This document shows, in pieces, positions 48,256 to 60,165 of a stretch of DNA of 64,000 bases. Source of the stretch: Chrysoperla carnea (Eukaryota > Arthropoda > Insecta > Neuroptera > Chrysopidae); contig NC_058339.1 in NCBI RefSeq assembly GCF_905475395.1, positions 45,641,172 to 45,705,171 of the forward strand, written 5' to 3'. The notes under the pieces were generated by a model. It saw nothing but the letters and a program-made list of their open reading frames with translations, had not been told where the DNA came from and searched no databases. Position 1 is the first letter of the stretch. Every line of letters begins with the position of its first letter. Both the position numbers and the translations under genes were made by a program.

Positions 48256-49104
48256 CCAGAGAAGATATTTGTCAATATTTAGTTTACGCTGTATGTATCA
48301 TATTAAAATCTTCAATTATAATCTAGAGACTTTGATGTAAATAAATATCGTATACATGATTAAAAGTAAACAACACAAAAAATAATAATTTGTTTACCTT
48401 TAATATAAATAAACACCCTTTAAAGTGTGGATATTTTTGAATAAACTATCTTACAACGATGCTTAGGGTGTCTTATAATGTTTTAAGTAGTTTGAGTTGT
48501 TGTATATTAAAATGATGACAATGTTGTATATGCTTAAAATATTCATCACTTCCATGATGGTTCAATTCAATGTTGTTATATTAATACACAACACATTGCC
48601 TTACTGATTGCCCTGTCTTATGTATGCCAACAATGAACTATCTATCTATCTATCTACTACAATCACTGTTTTAAAGGATGTATGTCGTGTTTAAATAAAA
48701 TACACTCTCTCTTTTAAATAATAACTCTATTTAAATCAAATGTAGGTACAATTTGATTTATGTAATTTAATAACACATAAATCTAATGTTTTGTGTAAAT
48801 TTGATTTAACGATGTTCGATCGTAGAATGTATGACTTCTGAATCATAGAAATACGTACAAAGATTATACCCTTTTTGAGGGTTTTCCATTTCAAACGATA
48901 AATATTTAAACTAAAAGAACTTGTATTTAAGAAATCATAAGAAAAATATTTATTAGTATACAAGGTGTACTATAATTGTCTGCAGAACTTTCGCTTCCTG
49001 AATAAGCTGAGAATAAAAAGAAAAAAATGTTTACCAAATTTCGATCTAATGCTTAAGTTACGAGATAATTAACCAACTCTTATATTAATCAATTAATAAA
49101 AAAA
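48256..49104. other. Intergenic, nothing recognised
   Basis: Contains a TATC microsatellite near 48639-48657. No gene was seen. Confidence 0.5.
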
Positions 49105-49106
49105 TA

Positions 49107-49950
49107 CACTGATCAAAATAAAAGTCATCCAATAAAACACTTCTTAAACAGAGGATGTGTTTTATGATAGTGTGAAGGAGTGACCTAAATGCGAAATTAT
49201 TACAAAAAAAAACTCTGAGTGAGTGTTCAGTTTGAGGCTACTTTTTTTTGTTTGGTAAGAAATTTAAATCAACCTATTCACTAAATAATACAACTTGAGA
49301 CTGTTTACGAACCATTAGATCCATTGAGTGTCCATAAAAGTAACCAAATAGCACCATCAATGTTACAAAACCGAATCTATGCTGTCAAGTAATCGAAAAA
49401 TTTTATTTTTCACAAACGCACCTCCCAATGAAGTTGTGGATTACATACATTTGCCATAAAATACTCTTTCAAATAAATTAAATTTTTGTGATATTTCATA
49501 GAATTATTTTATTGAATTCGACCATTTTAAATGGAAAACATGTTCTTTTATACCAGAGGAGTTGTTATATCAACTAACGGACATTTGTGGTAGGTACATG
49601 CCTACCAATTAATGAACTTGTTACCCAAGAATCATTCTTCAACCATAGTATAGCTCAGTACACATAATTCAAACATCAAAAATAAATTTTGAGAAACTCA
49701 TAACCACTTGATTTTTTGGATGTTTGAACCATATTAGATGGACGACAGGCCATTAGTGAGCTTATTGCTAAAGAACTCTCTGCAAAGTGTGGAATTCGTA
49801 AATAAGTCGTAATTGGTCAATTTTTCAAGAAAAACCTACCTTTCCTAAAACCTTTTTTAACTTCTTGTCTAAAAATGGCCAGGAGAGAAGAAATCCACTT
49901 AGAAGATAAAAATTTCGTCGTTTATTAGGACTGCTTTGAAAAATTAATAT
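49107..49950 (+). pseudogene. Decayed Tc1-like transposase relic
   Basis: After a TA at 49105-49106 the sequence CACTGATCAAAATAAAAGTC resembles a Tc1-type terminal repeat. One frame at 49734-49950 reads GRQAISELIAKELSAKCGIR, then a TAA. It continues as KKNLPFLKPFLTSCLKMARR and IHLEDKNFVVY, followed by TAG and DC. The order fits the second DNA-binding helix and the W-x-x-EDW-x-x-V-x-x-SDE start of the catalytic core of Tc1 transposases. At least two in-frame stops break it. The remaining catalytic core and the right terminal repeat were not found. Assignment is by pattern only. Confidence 0.4.
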
Positions 49951-51234
49951 AAAATGTGACAAATTTCACAAGAAAACGTTTTCTAATAGTTTTCCTGGTT
50001 TTTGAACCTGCAGGTAATTTTGAAAACCGATAATGCAGACACTGTCATCTTAGGAATAAAAAGGAGTATTTTCTAGAACATAATCCCTGGTATGCTTTCC
50101 AAGGATGGTATTATACTAAATGCAATCTCTGAGAATCAGTGTAACCACTAACTTTAAATTGGGAGACAAAATGAAAACTAATTTCCAAACGGTAGATAGT
50201 ATCTAATCTAATTACCCGAATAGGTTTTACGGGGCATTGGTACATTGGAGAGCGCTAAGTTATATTCAGGTTTGTAGAATGCTACTTACAGGTAAAATAT
50301 TAAAAACTTTTCTAAATAATGAACTATGTTTTACAATCTTCAATTAAAACCTAAATTTGAACCTTATAATTATTACCAGTGGAAACTGACTACGATCATC
50401 TTTTGAACCATATATACTATAGCCGGAGCGAAGTTGCGAACAATAACTAACTAGTACTATATATTTCATTGTGTTTCAAACTTTTTCTTAATACGTTTTT
50501 TAAAGAATTTTCATAAAAAAGATTGAATTCAAGTCATTATTTTCTTTCAAGTATTCACCATGGATGCACATATATTTACAGAATAATAATATTTAAATAC
50601 AAACTTAGATATGTAAACGTTAAGTGTAAACTGTACATTGTATTCGATTGAAATTATGTTTAGATAGTCTCTGATTTTCCAAATTCAAATGATAACTTTT
50701 TTAGCCGCGTTGAGCATTTTTTTGTCACGCTCCATTTATACCACATTGAAAATAAAGGTTCTCAACCGATCACTGAACGTAAGCAACATTGAACACACTT
50801 AGTTCTAGGATGGATTACCGTTTGAAAACACTGTTTATTGTATTATTTTTCTTTTTATTATTTATAATAGTTTTTTATACATACGTTTATTTTCACTTTA
50901 CAAATCATGAAATTTTAATTATTTATACTATAATTAATTAAAAAATTAAAAAAAAAAGAATACAGTTTTCTCGAAGTTTCAAGATTTCCCTTCCACCGAC
51001 AGTCCTCATAACTGACTACCTTTTTCTTTTTATTGTTCTCTGATTTCTTTATAGATGAAGAATATATTTCTCGGATGTTTCAGAAAACACGTATACTCTT
51101 CTAAAATGCAAAGCATTTCGTTGAAATATCAAAACTAAATATTGCTTATTTTTTAATACCAATCCGATTGAACATTCACCGAGTTCGGCCGGTTTGTTTA
51201 GTCTCGTTCCTGTAACTGATAGAAGTGAAATTTA
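49951..51234. other. Intergenic, nothing recognised
   Basis: A segment near 50985-51030 resembles 655-740 weakly. No gene was seen. Confidence 0.45.
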
Positions 51235-51460
51235 CAAAATTTAAAAACCGCGACAAATTTTTCGGATACGGAACCGTTAACTCGCCTAAAAGACCTCTAA
51301 ACATTGCTTGACCCCTAATTATCTTTCGAACGAAATCAAAAAAATTAAAATCGGTTCATCGGTTTAGGCGCTTCGATACCACAGACAGACTAACACACAG
51401 ACACACACACACATAGCGGTCAAACTTATAACACCCCTTTTTTTGGTTCGGGGGTCAAAA
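51235..51460 (+). repeat. Dispersed repeat family D, copy 3
   Basis: Contains TACGGAACCGTTAACTC, AAATCGGTTCATCGGTTTAG, a CACAGACACACACACACA run and GTCAAACTTATAACACCCC. It ends GGTTCGGGGGTCAAAAA. Confidence 0.65.
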
Positions 51461-53007
51461 AAATAGAAGAATACTCAATTTAGAAATTAATTTATTATAA
51501 AACACTTTTCAACAAAATTTTTGTTGAAAACATGAACAAGCCATTTTCGGTTATAACGAAAGCTGAACACATGGTTATTCAATCATCGACATGGACGAAT
51601 TAGTTAAATTAAGATTTTAAATTTCTTATACAACGAAATTGACGTGAAATTTAAAAAATATTTTAGTACCTAAATTTTTATACTACAACGTAGTACCCTA
51701 CATTTGAGTGGTCTTAGGTCTTTAGATACCCAGTATATATATAATATTATATATACGTACAATTCGATTTCTATTTATTTATTTATATACTTCATATTAA
51801 ATAAATAATAAAACGACGTTATTGCGATATTAATGCAAGCTTCAATGCATATAAATAATTGGATTTTATATATAAATGGAACTAGTAAATTGCATACATA
51901 TTACATACAGAGTGTTGCAAAACAACGAATACAACTTAATTATACCAATTTTTAACACATTAGATCCCACACAGTAAGGAATGGGAGTCATGAAATAGCC
52001 ATTTATAACTAAACGTATAACGATTTCAATTTTTAACTAGAAGCAGCCAGCCAAACAAGTCAGGACAAATTTTAAATATTAATAATCGCTTATTTTCACA
52101 TCTTAGAGGCGTAGATAAAGTTTTGTACGATATACGTGTGACTGATAACGCATTATTAACGTACTTCTGCGATTGTCCAAATCGTGCTACGCACTCGTTG
52201 TGCAAATTTTACAGGCTTACGTTAATAATGCTGTTCCCACTAGTATCGTAGCTCACTAGTATCGTAAATAACTATTTTTAGTTTTTATTGATGTTTTTGT
52301 TTTGAATTGAATATCCCTGACATCTTGTATAACTAAACTATAAAATTATAAAACAATTTGTATAGAAAAATATTATGAAAAAAATTAATTAATTTAGTTC
52401 ATTTTATTCATTGTTTCTTCATGTTTTTTTTTTTTTATATTTTAAACGATTTTACAATTTAATACCTTTTTATATATTGAATTACCAAGTCATTAAAAAT
52501 AAATTGTTATCTAACAAAAGTCATGAAAATTTAAAACATTCATATCTCTATTATGTAGTTAAATGTTGAATACCGTTTGTCCTTTATTATTATGACTAAA
52601 TAATTTTTCAAATATGAATACATCTTTTATTTTATTAATTTATTATGAACGAAAACAAATCCGATAAAATTTTATGTTTAAATATGTATCGAGTAGTTCT
52701 GTTTAATGGGATGTAATGTAATTGCTCAATTATGCAACCTTTCTTTCCTTCTCAAGGTGTCGAATCTATAAAGTTTATGTTTTTAAATTATTGTATGTTA
52801 GTATGTTGGTATGTTAGTATTTTAGTATGTTAATACGTAACGGAAACTTTGAACATTATGACAATACAATAAGTAATATTTAATAAGTTTATTTGATAAT
52901 CCCGAAACACATTTTCTATATCTGAAAACTATACATTTATTTGCGCTCCCATCATATTCATACTGAATTTTTGATGAAAAAATAATAGTCTAAAAAACTA
53001 AAAACAC
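51461..53007. other. Intergenic with a TATGTTAG microsatellite
   Basis: An imperfect TATGTTAG repeat lies near 52794-52840. No gene was seen. Confidence 0.5.
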
Positions 53008-53294
53008 AAAATAAATAATAGTTTAATAAAAACTAAAAAACACTTAATAATTTCTTTAAATTCATAAAATTTGTTTTATCGTAAAAAAGCGTGTGGTGCT
53101 TTTTACGATATTTTATAATGGCTTTTTCTTTTGCCAATATCTGTCTATAAAATATTTACAATAATTGTAATTTAGCATCCCACGCTTTTTTATAATAAAA
53201 TAGTTTTTTTGAATTTAAAGAAATTATTTTCTACCTTTTAGTTCAGCTAGTTACAAAAGCGTGTTTTTTAGTTTTTTTTAAACTATTATTTTAC
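53008..53294. repeat. 287-bp foldback
   Basis: Left blocks AATAATAGTTTAATAAAAAC, TAATAATTTCTTTAAATTCA and AAAAAAGCGTG recur inverted in reverse order on the right (CACGCTTTTTT, TGAATTTAAAGAAATTATTT, AGTTTTTTTTAAACTATTAT). The arms differ by a small insertion containing an extra AAAGCGTG. MITE-like; no clear duplication. Confidence 0.7.
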
Positions 53295-54414
53295 CGTATA
53301 CGTTAAAACAGAAAGCTATAGATAACATTAAGAAAAAAAATTAGCCAGTTGTTTTTACGTACAGTAAAAAGTACAAATCTCAGAAATATCAAAATCGGAA
53401 AATTACAACGACAATTCCAACACATCAATTTCACTCATTTAAAAGAAAAAATCACCCACTTTGTTCGTACTTCTTTAACTGATGATCAACTCTATGGTTA
53501 GAATTGGAATTTTCGACTTAAAATTTTAGTTCGGTAAGTGTATCCCTGTATTTTATCTTGTAGTCTCAACAAAACAACTTTACTTTTTGCAAACGATTTC
53601 ACTTACAAACAGCATAGGTATATGATTTTCTAACCAGAAAACTAGAAATTAAAATTAATATTATACAAGTGATAAAAAACTACCTAGTTATAAAATTATA
53701 GTCGCCTAGATAAAAAAAAAAAAAACAAAAAACTTCTGTATTCAACTCATAATTAAAAGAAAAATTTCTATTAGTCAGAGCTATTTTACCATAAATTATG
53801 GTTACCTAGTTATTCGGTTATCAGGCTCCATAATTGATATAAATGTTTTCGCACAGTAAAAGTTTGTATAAAAAATTTCCCGTTTATGTATTCTATACAT
53901 GCACAGGATATAAAATCATCTCGTAAAAATATTTTTACAGCATACTATTTTTAAAAATTATTTTCACTTTATTATTTTATTCTTTTAAGATATTTTTTGA
54001 ACAAAGTAAAGGATTTTCCGATAAAAATAATAAATTTTTGTAAGATAAAATTCACATTATTCCATTACCTGTTGTATCCGTTCAAAATATTATAAAAAAA
54101 AGGATATAATAATAATTATGAGGAATAATTATTATTAGATAATAACAATTTCAACTGAATGAGCGTTCGTTACTTCGGTACTTATTACGTTACTCCGGTA
54201 CTAATTTCGTTATCTCTTACCTCACTTAATACCAACAAAAAAAAATTCATTAATATATTGCAAAAAAGAAAAGAGTTAATTTTGTGTAGGTATATGTTTT
54301 ATATCAAATAATTGAATGAAAAGAAAATGCTGTAATTCTCTTACGTCCCTATTAATATGGGACAACTTGGAAGTAAAGAAAAATGAACGATTAACGATTT
54401 TTGTTTTTCTTTTT
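53295..54414. other. Intergenic, nothing recognised
   Basis: Short imperfect repeat of TTCGTTACTTCGGTACTTAT near 54165-54215. No gene was seen. Confidence 0.45.
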
Positions 54415-55003
54415 AACCGACTTCAACCAAAAAAGCATGAGGTTATCAATTCGACTGTTTTTTTTAGTGTGTTACCTCAGAACTTTCGACTAGGTGAACC
54501 AATTTTGATGATTCTTTATCTATTTGAAAGCTGGTGTTTCCTGTGTGGTCTCATTTTTGTCCAGGTCTGACAACGGCATAAATAAGAAAACCATAAAAGT
54601 CTTCAAATTGCATTATGTATGAACGACAAGAGGACGAATAACTCAATACCACGCCAACCGATTTCGATGATTCTTTTTTTAGTGACAAATTAGTACTTTA
54701 GATTCACTAAAAATCACAACAACAACAAAAATTTAACAAAAAGGAAACCTACTTTTCCCAAACAAATTAATATGCACTAAAAAGTAAAAAAATATCGAAA
54801 ATACAATGTAGTTAAAATTATTGTTATTTTTGGAGCCGGTGTCAGCCAAGATAATGTTGTAAACTGTTCTATCAGAGTTGTTTCCTAGGCTGACACTGAC
54901 TCCAAAAATAACAATAATTTTAACTACATTATATTATCGTTATTTTGTTACTTTTTAGTGCATATTAATTTGTTTTGGAAAGGTTTTTCTTTTGAAGTCG
55001 GTT
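54415..55003 (+). repeat. Dispersed repeat family A, copy 3 (full length, with nested foldback)
   Basis: Begins AACCGACTTCAACCAAAAAA and closes with TTTTGAAGTCGGTT at 54990-55003. The right half (54735-55014) is itself a 280-bp inverted repeat. AACAAAAAGGAAACC pairs with the outer end, and AAAATTATTGTTATTTTTGG pairs with CCAAAAATAACAATAATTTT around a central loop. Confidence 0.75.
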
Positions 55004-55014
55004 TTCGTTTTGTT

Positions 55015-57228
55015 AGAAATTTTTTTATCTAAATATGTTATAAAGCTAACATACAATTTTTGGGCTTTTTTACAACAAGTAAAAAATTTTAAGCAAGGAC
55101 GATATTGAGAGACCTGTTATTTTTATATTAATTTCAAAATCATTAGTGAAATTTAAGTTAATTTATCTCAGTTTAAACAAAAACAAAAATTTCTTTTTAA
55201 AAATCATTACGCTTAACAAATCCAACTCTCCTGAATTTCGACATAATAATACATGCTGGAAACAGAACCACTAGAAAACATTCGAATATTTTAGTATGCC
55301 TATATTCTTACTCGTAAAAGCAATACTAAATAATATAGAAGGTAGTTAGATAATATATTTTAGTGTTAATTTTAAATCCAAAGCATTTAAATTTAAAAGT
55401 TTATTTTAAAATATTTTATAATATACACTCAATTTATTTAAGTGGTAACGAACTAACTTCTTCATTAGATGGATAGCTTGATTATGATAGATAATATACA
55501 GTTATCAGTAAAAACTAAAATGTCGAATTTACACGTTAACGTTAGAGCTTTGTCTAATCTACACGATACCATTCTGATTGAGACAAATAAATAATCCAAT
55601 ATTTATATAATTTTCTAATATTACCAAAAACTGTACTTCTTTGGTATAACAGAAACACTAAGTAGGAAAAAACTTCACGCGAAACAGTAAAGGTATCTTT
55701 CCTTTGAAATACATATACATGAATCAAACGTTGTTTATACGTTAACGTGTAAATATCAAAACCTTTGAAGACATGAATGAATAATTACATTTTATGTAAA
55801 ATTTTTATTTTGTATGAAACAATGTTTAATCCACATAAATTACAGGAAAAAAATACTACATTAAAAAAAAAAAAAAAAAAAAACTATAAAAAACACAATT
55901 TTATCATCAAGTTGACGCGACATTCTCTCTCTGTAACACATAAAATCTGTGACCGAATGATATAGTTGGAAAAATAAAAAATATCTCGCTTTTATATTGC
56001 GTTATACTCGTACATTATGGTACATTAATTTCCAACCATCAATTTCCACCGTTTTACAATTTAATATACAATTCTTATGTCATATAAATATATTAAAATA
56101 ATACACTCCAGAAAAAAAGAATCAATAATTCATTTTAGAGAAGAACACACAAGTCAAACTAAGAATTTGTTGGTAAAAATAATATCTAATTGAGGGGTAG
56201 AAGTCTCGTAATCTAGACAAAAAATTATAGTTTTATGCGGTGGTATATAAAAATCAAATAAGTTTTGACATTTTTATTTATCTGTTAGGCTTAGGCATAT
56301 CATACTTATCATTTTCCGAGTGTTTCTAGGAAATTGGGGCAAAAATCGAAATTTATTTTATCATCAGTATATGTTGAATTACTTCAAGACTGAAAAATGT
56401 CTACGCCTAGGAGGAACTCATCTTTAACATGAGTAAAATTTGCCTAAAAACAGAATTCATTCCCTTTAGGATATAACGTTCTTAAGTTATATTTTTTATG
56501 TAAAGTGGTAAACAGATAATTCGGAATAATTGATGAAATTTCTTTTTTACAGCGTTTTTAAAATGACACACTTCTCTGTCTCACTTTGTATATTCTAAAT
56601 ATTATTATCGTATATCTCGCAATAGATTCACGTAATGAAAAAAAAATTTAATCTAACGTTCAATAAAGCCTTTGAATTGTAATTTTCAGAATGTTGGACA
56701 TTTTATCAAAAGGCATTATATAATTCTAGTAATAGTTATATTATTATATTATTCTCTATTATTAATATTATTCTTGCATTTGATTATTTATTAATATTAT
56801 TCTTACAATTTAAAGCTTATTCGTACAGTTAAAAACTTAAGCCGAGGTCCTTGAATAGTGTTGAAACTTACCTTAGTCGAATCCCAAAACTTCATTTATT
56901 TTCTTGTTCATTTACCTACACTTCAGAGATCAGATCCAAAGATGAAACGTACTTGTTTGAGTGGAAAGTAGAATTGAGGATGCAAATTTTATTTTTTGTT
57001 AGTTATTCATTATTCTTATAATAAACATAAACTCCATTTCTGTATTAAACTTTGAATAACTTTGTTAAATATTTTGATGTCAATTGGTGACATTTTTCAT
57101 CCACATGCTAAAGAACGACAGACTGCCTACTATTATCACTAATATACTTAACAGGCAGATGCTTTATCGTTTAAAAAAATTCCATTTAAAATATAAAAAA
57201 CATTGATATAATTTCTTCTTTGTTTCAG
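55015..57228. other. Intergenic or intronic, nothing recognised
   Basis: No coding frame was seen. If the exon at 57229 is real this stretch would be its upstream intron. A T/C-rich tract (TTTCTTCTTTGTTTCAG) ends it. Confidence 0.45.
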
Positions 57229-57321
57229 CTGGTGAACGCACATATTCCTGTTCAAATATTGAATATTTTTCCAAGGAAGAGTATAGTCCGGATCCAAATG
57301 ATTCTACAATGGCTATACCAT
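57229..57321 (+). CDS. Candidate internal exon of an unidentified gene
   Basis: A 93-nt segment is bounded by a strong acceptor (CTTCTTTGTTTCAG) and a consensus donor (GTAAGT). In the frame that starts after two bases it is fully open and reads GERTYSCSNIEYFSKEEYSP then DPNDSTMAIP, with phase 1 at both ends (length divisible by three). This composition is far more protein-like than chance in this DNA. A second frame, giving LVNAHIPVQ, is also open through the segment but looks less natural. No partner exon was found, so the rest of the gene must be distant, beyond the window, or lost. Family not recognised. Confidence 0.42.
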
Positions 57322-59497
57322 GTAAGTAAAGTTTCAATTTTCATTCACAAATCAGTAAAGATATTATTGGAAAAATTAATTTTTTATGGAGACAATTTTG
57401 CTTTAAAATAGAAATACTATACAACATTCTTAATCTTGGCTTCCGTAGGCGTTGAATAAATTGGACGGATATTAGCAAGTCATAGTAATTTACGACAAAA
57501 CTGTTCAAATGTACGAATGAACTGTTTAATAAAAATAATCCACTCTTTTAATGGTCTAGTCGTTCGTTGCATTGTGTTTTTTTATAAGAGTCCAACCTGT
57601 TTATCACTGTCGTATTAGCTGCTTGATGTAATTAGAGATTTTTCCAACAGAGATAGACATATGTACAAGGTTGTATATGTATAGTTTTAGTTGGTCACTA
57701 AAATTCGTTACCAAAACCTCCAATTCTTATTTATTATTTCACCATATAACGTAAATCGAAAGTCACAAAATGTACAAATTTTTCGATTCCGTACAAAAAT
57801 TTTTTTACGTTGCTTTTAAACTTTTACGTTACTCCGTTTTTCTAGCCACCTTACAAATTTCAAATTTCAAAATTTCGTTCGATTAAAATGAGTTTTGCAT
57901 TTTAATCATTTATCTATTCATTTCAATATAAAATGTCGCGGAAACGAAGCACTGAAGTTCGAGACTTTGAACAGTAAGGCGAATTTGAATGCGATTCTCC
58001 ATTCGATTCCTTAGAGTGTCAAGAAATTTGATGACCTAAATTGATTTATAAGAAATTAAAAATATGCAAGCTGCATAAATAACTTGCATTTAATAATTTC
58101 ATTTTAAATTAAACGTAATTATACTAAATTTACAATTGGGTTAATAATGATGAAAATGATTCCAAACTTTTTACCCGAGAGTTTTGGGGTCACTAAATAC
58201 GAATATCGCAGAATTGGTCACCGAGGTACTTGGGGCACAGGGAAGTCCTGGACACCTTGTTCACCAAGTACCTATCTCGGACGCAGCAGGAACGCATTTG
58301 GGTACCAGGAACGAACCTAATGCAGAAACAACCGCATTCAAATCCATCTTACTGTTCAAATTTGTTGACTGTTTTTAGTGTTTTGTATGTGCGACTATAT
58401 CTTTAATGAATGTGCCTCAAATTTAAGTTTACAGCGCAACTATAACTTTCATTTTTAATATTTAAAAAAAGTATTACATTGCTCAATGATTTTGTTTCGG
58501 TCGTTCCCGTTACTTGAGATTGAAGTAGTATTTAGAACTGTTCTTAAACCGCAAATTGTATAACGTTCAAATATTACAAAACAGAAACAGTTGATTCATA
58601 AAAATAAAGCAATCTGTCCATTTTTGTAAAACAAAATTATTGTCTAACAACTCAATTATTACAGTTGTATTGTATTGTATTTTTTAGCAATAAAGTAAAA
58701 TTTTCAATATCCAGAAGAAAGTTATAAAAATGATAAATAGAATGGCCATTATTAGTTTACCACACAAAACAACGAATCTAAAAGGTTACAATGATAACGA
58801 AAATTTTCATTTTCGATTCAAAACTTGTATAGACATTTCACTTTAATAATACTGTTAAACTTTTTAAGAATATTAAGTAAAAAAAGAAAATCTGTAAACG
58901 AAGACTGTTGAAAAGAAAAGTTACAAGTATAATATTACTTTTTTAACACATACTATTGCACATCGTTTAGAATAGACGAGCGAAAAACCGAAAACAACCA
59001 TTGATCATTTTGACATTTGAGGATAGACCAGTAACTTCCTGAGGTAAACGGTCATATCAGCTTTCTTAAAAATGCTCTAAGAACTTAAGGACAACATTTT
59101 TGACGTATAATGAATTCGTTGACGGAAATTGTGAACAATTTTTCTTTAATTAATGAAAATAATTACAAAATTTCCTTGTGAATAAAAGTTTTTTCGTGCC
59201 TGTAAAAATTAGTTGTTCAGTACCACCTTACTTATTATTAAATATGCTTAAAGTGTACAACAACTATAAAAATATACTCAATAAAATAATGCTTTTAGGT
59301 AAGTTTCTGAATATGAAGAAAAATGGCGGATTTTTCATTTATATATCAAACTCTGTGATTATATTCATCCTATGATCCAAGGGTATGCCCAAGTTTGCGA
59401 GATTTTTACCCTTGCGTTCAACCTGTGATCCACAAGTTAATAATGATTTTAATGGGAAGGAGTATGAATTTCAAACCAAAAGTATGAATTTTACACG
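57322..59497. other. Intergenic with a GC-richer patch at 58170-58380
   Basis: 58170-58380 stands out by higher G+C. It has two overlapping open frames, one containing GTWGTGKSWTPCSPS and one VLGAQGSPGHLVHQV, neither recognised. It may be a degraded mobile element or transferred piece. The remainder shows nothing. Confidence 0.35.
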
Positions 59498-60165
59498 AGC
59501 TGGTGGTACAAATGAATGTCCACCTGGTATGGGTACCTGGACACGGGATTTTCCGAAAATTGTGAACCGGACGAGCATGCTAGAAAGGGCACAATTCTGC
59601 CGAACATAAGCATCAATAGTCATCCGGGAGTTCCATTTACGAACTGTAAGTTGCTCCTTAAAGAGGATATCTTAAAAACGGCCAATCATAGATGGAGGCA
59701 GGAACGTACTTGTCGTACTATAAGACAAATATGGTGTAACTACAATCGTAGGCGCTCCGAAGATCTTATATCACCTCCAAGGGTCTCTATTATGAAAATT
59801 GTGGGTGCTACTACAGGACATTGACTAGGCAGCAGACACGCTGAACGTCTGGGTCTGACAGTGTATCATGACTACTGCAGGAGCTGTCACAGTGAGGAGG
59901 AGGAAGAAACTATATCTCATCTTTTCTGTCACAGTCCAGCTCTTGCCACGAGGAGGTCACTTAAGCCAGCCTTTCTTTGACGACCTGTCCAAGCTGAAAT
60001 CCGTTGCCGTCAAAGCACTTCTACTATTCTAAAACAGCTCCAAATGGTTCATGGAGTAGTGGCCGGGCCCTTTTTCGGTATTACAACGGACCCTATGGTC
60101 AAAGTATGTCCCACCCCAGGAAAGGGGTGAGACACTTCGAATAAATCTAACCTAACCTAAGCTAT
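59498..60165 (+). pseudogene. Degenerate 3' end of a non-LTR retrotransposon (Jockey/R1-type ORF2 C-terminus), copy 1
   Basis: The RNase H tail is visible: WYGYLDTGF...DEHARKGTILP corresponds to the family's WVPGHxGIxGNExADxLARxG. The linker LLLKEDILKTANHRWRQE follows, then GATTGH, an in-frame TGA (59822-59824), and RHAERLGLTVYHDYCRSC with SEEEEETISHLFCHSPALA. The last is the CxxC...HxxxC zinc-binding end of these ORF2 proteins. A further TGA follows near 59978. The 3' UTR ends in GAATAAATCTAACCTAACCT, a likely 3' terminus. The copy is 5'-truncated and has no reverse transcriptase left. Confidence 0.75.

Noticed and set aside
56872..56960. Possible minus-strand first exon ending in ACTAAG|GTAAGT, with ATG eight codons before
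   Set aside because: Good donor but only eight codons and no matching downstream exon found.
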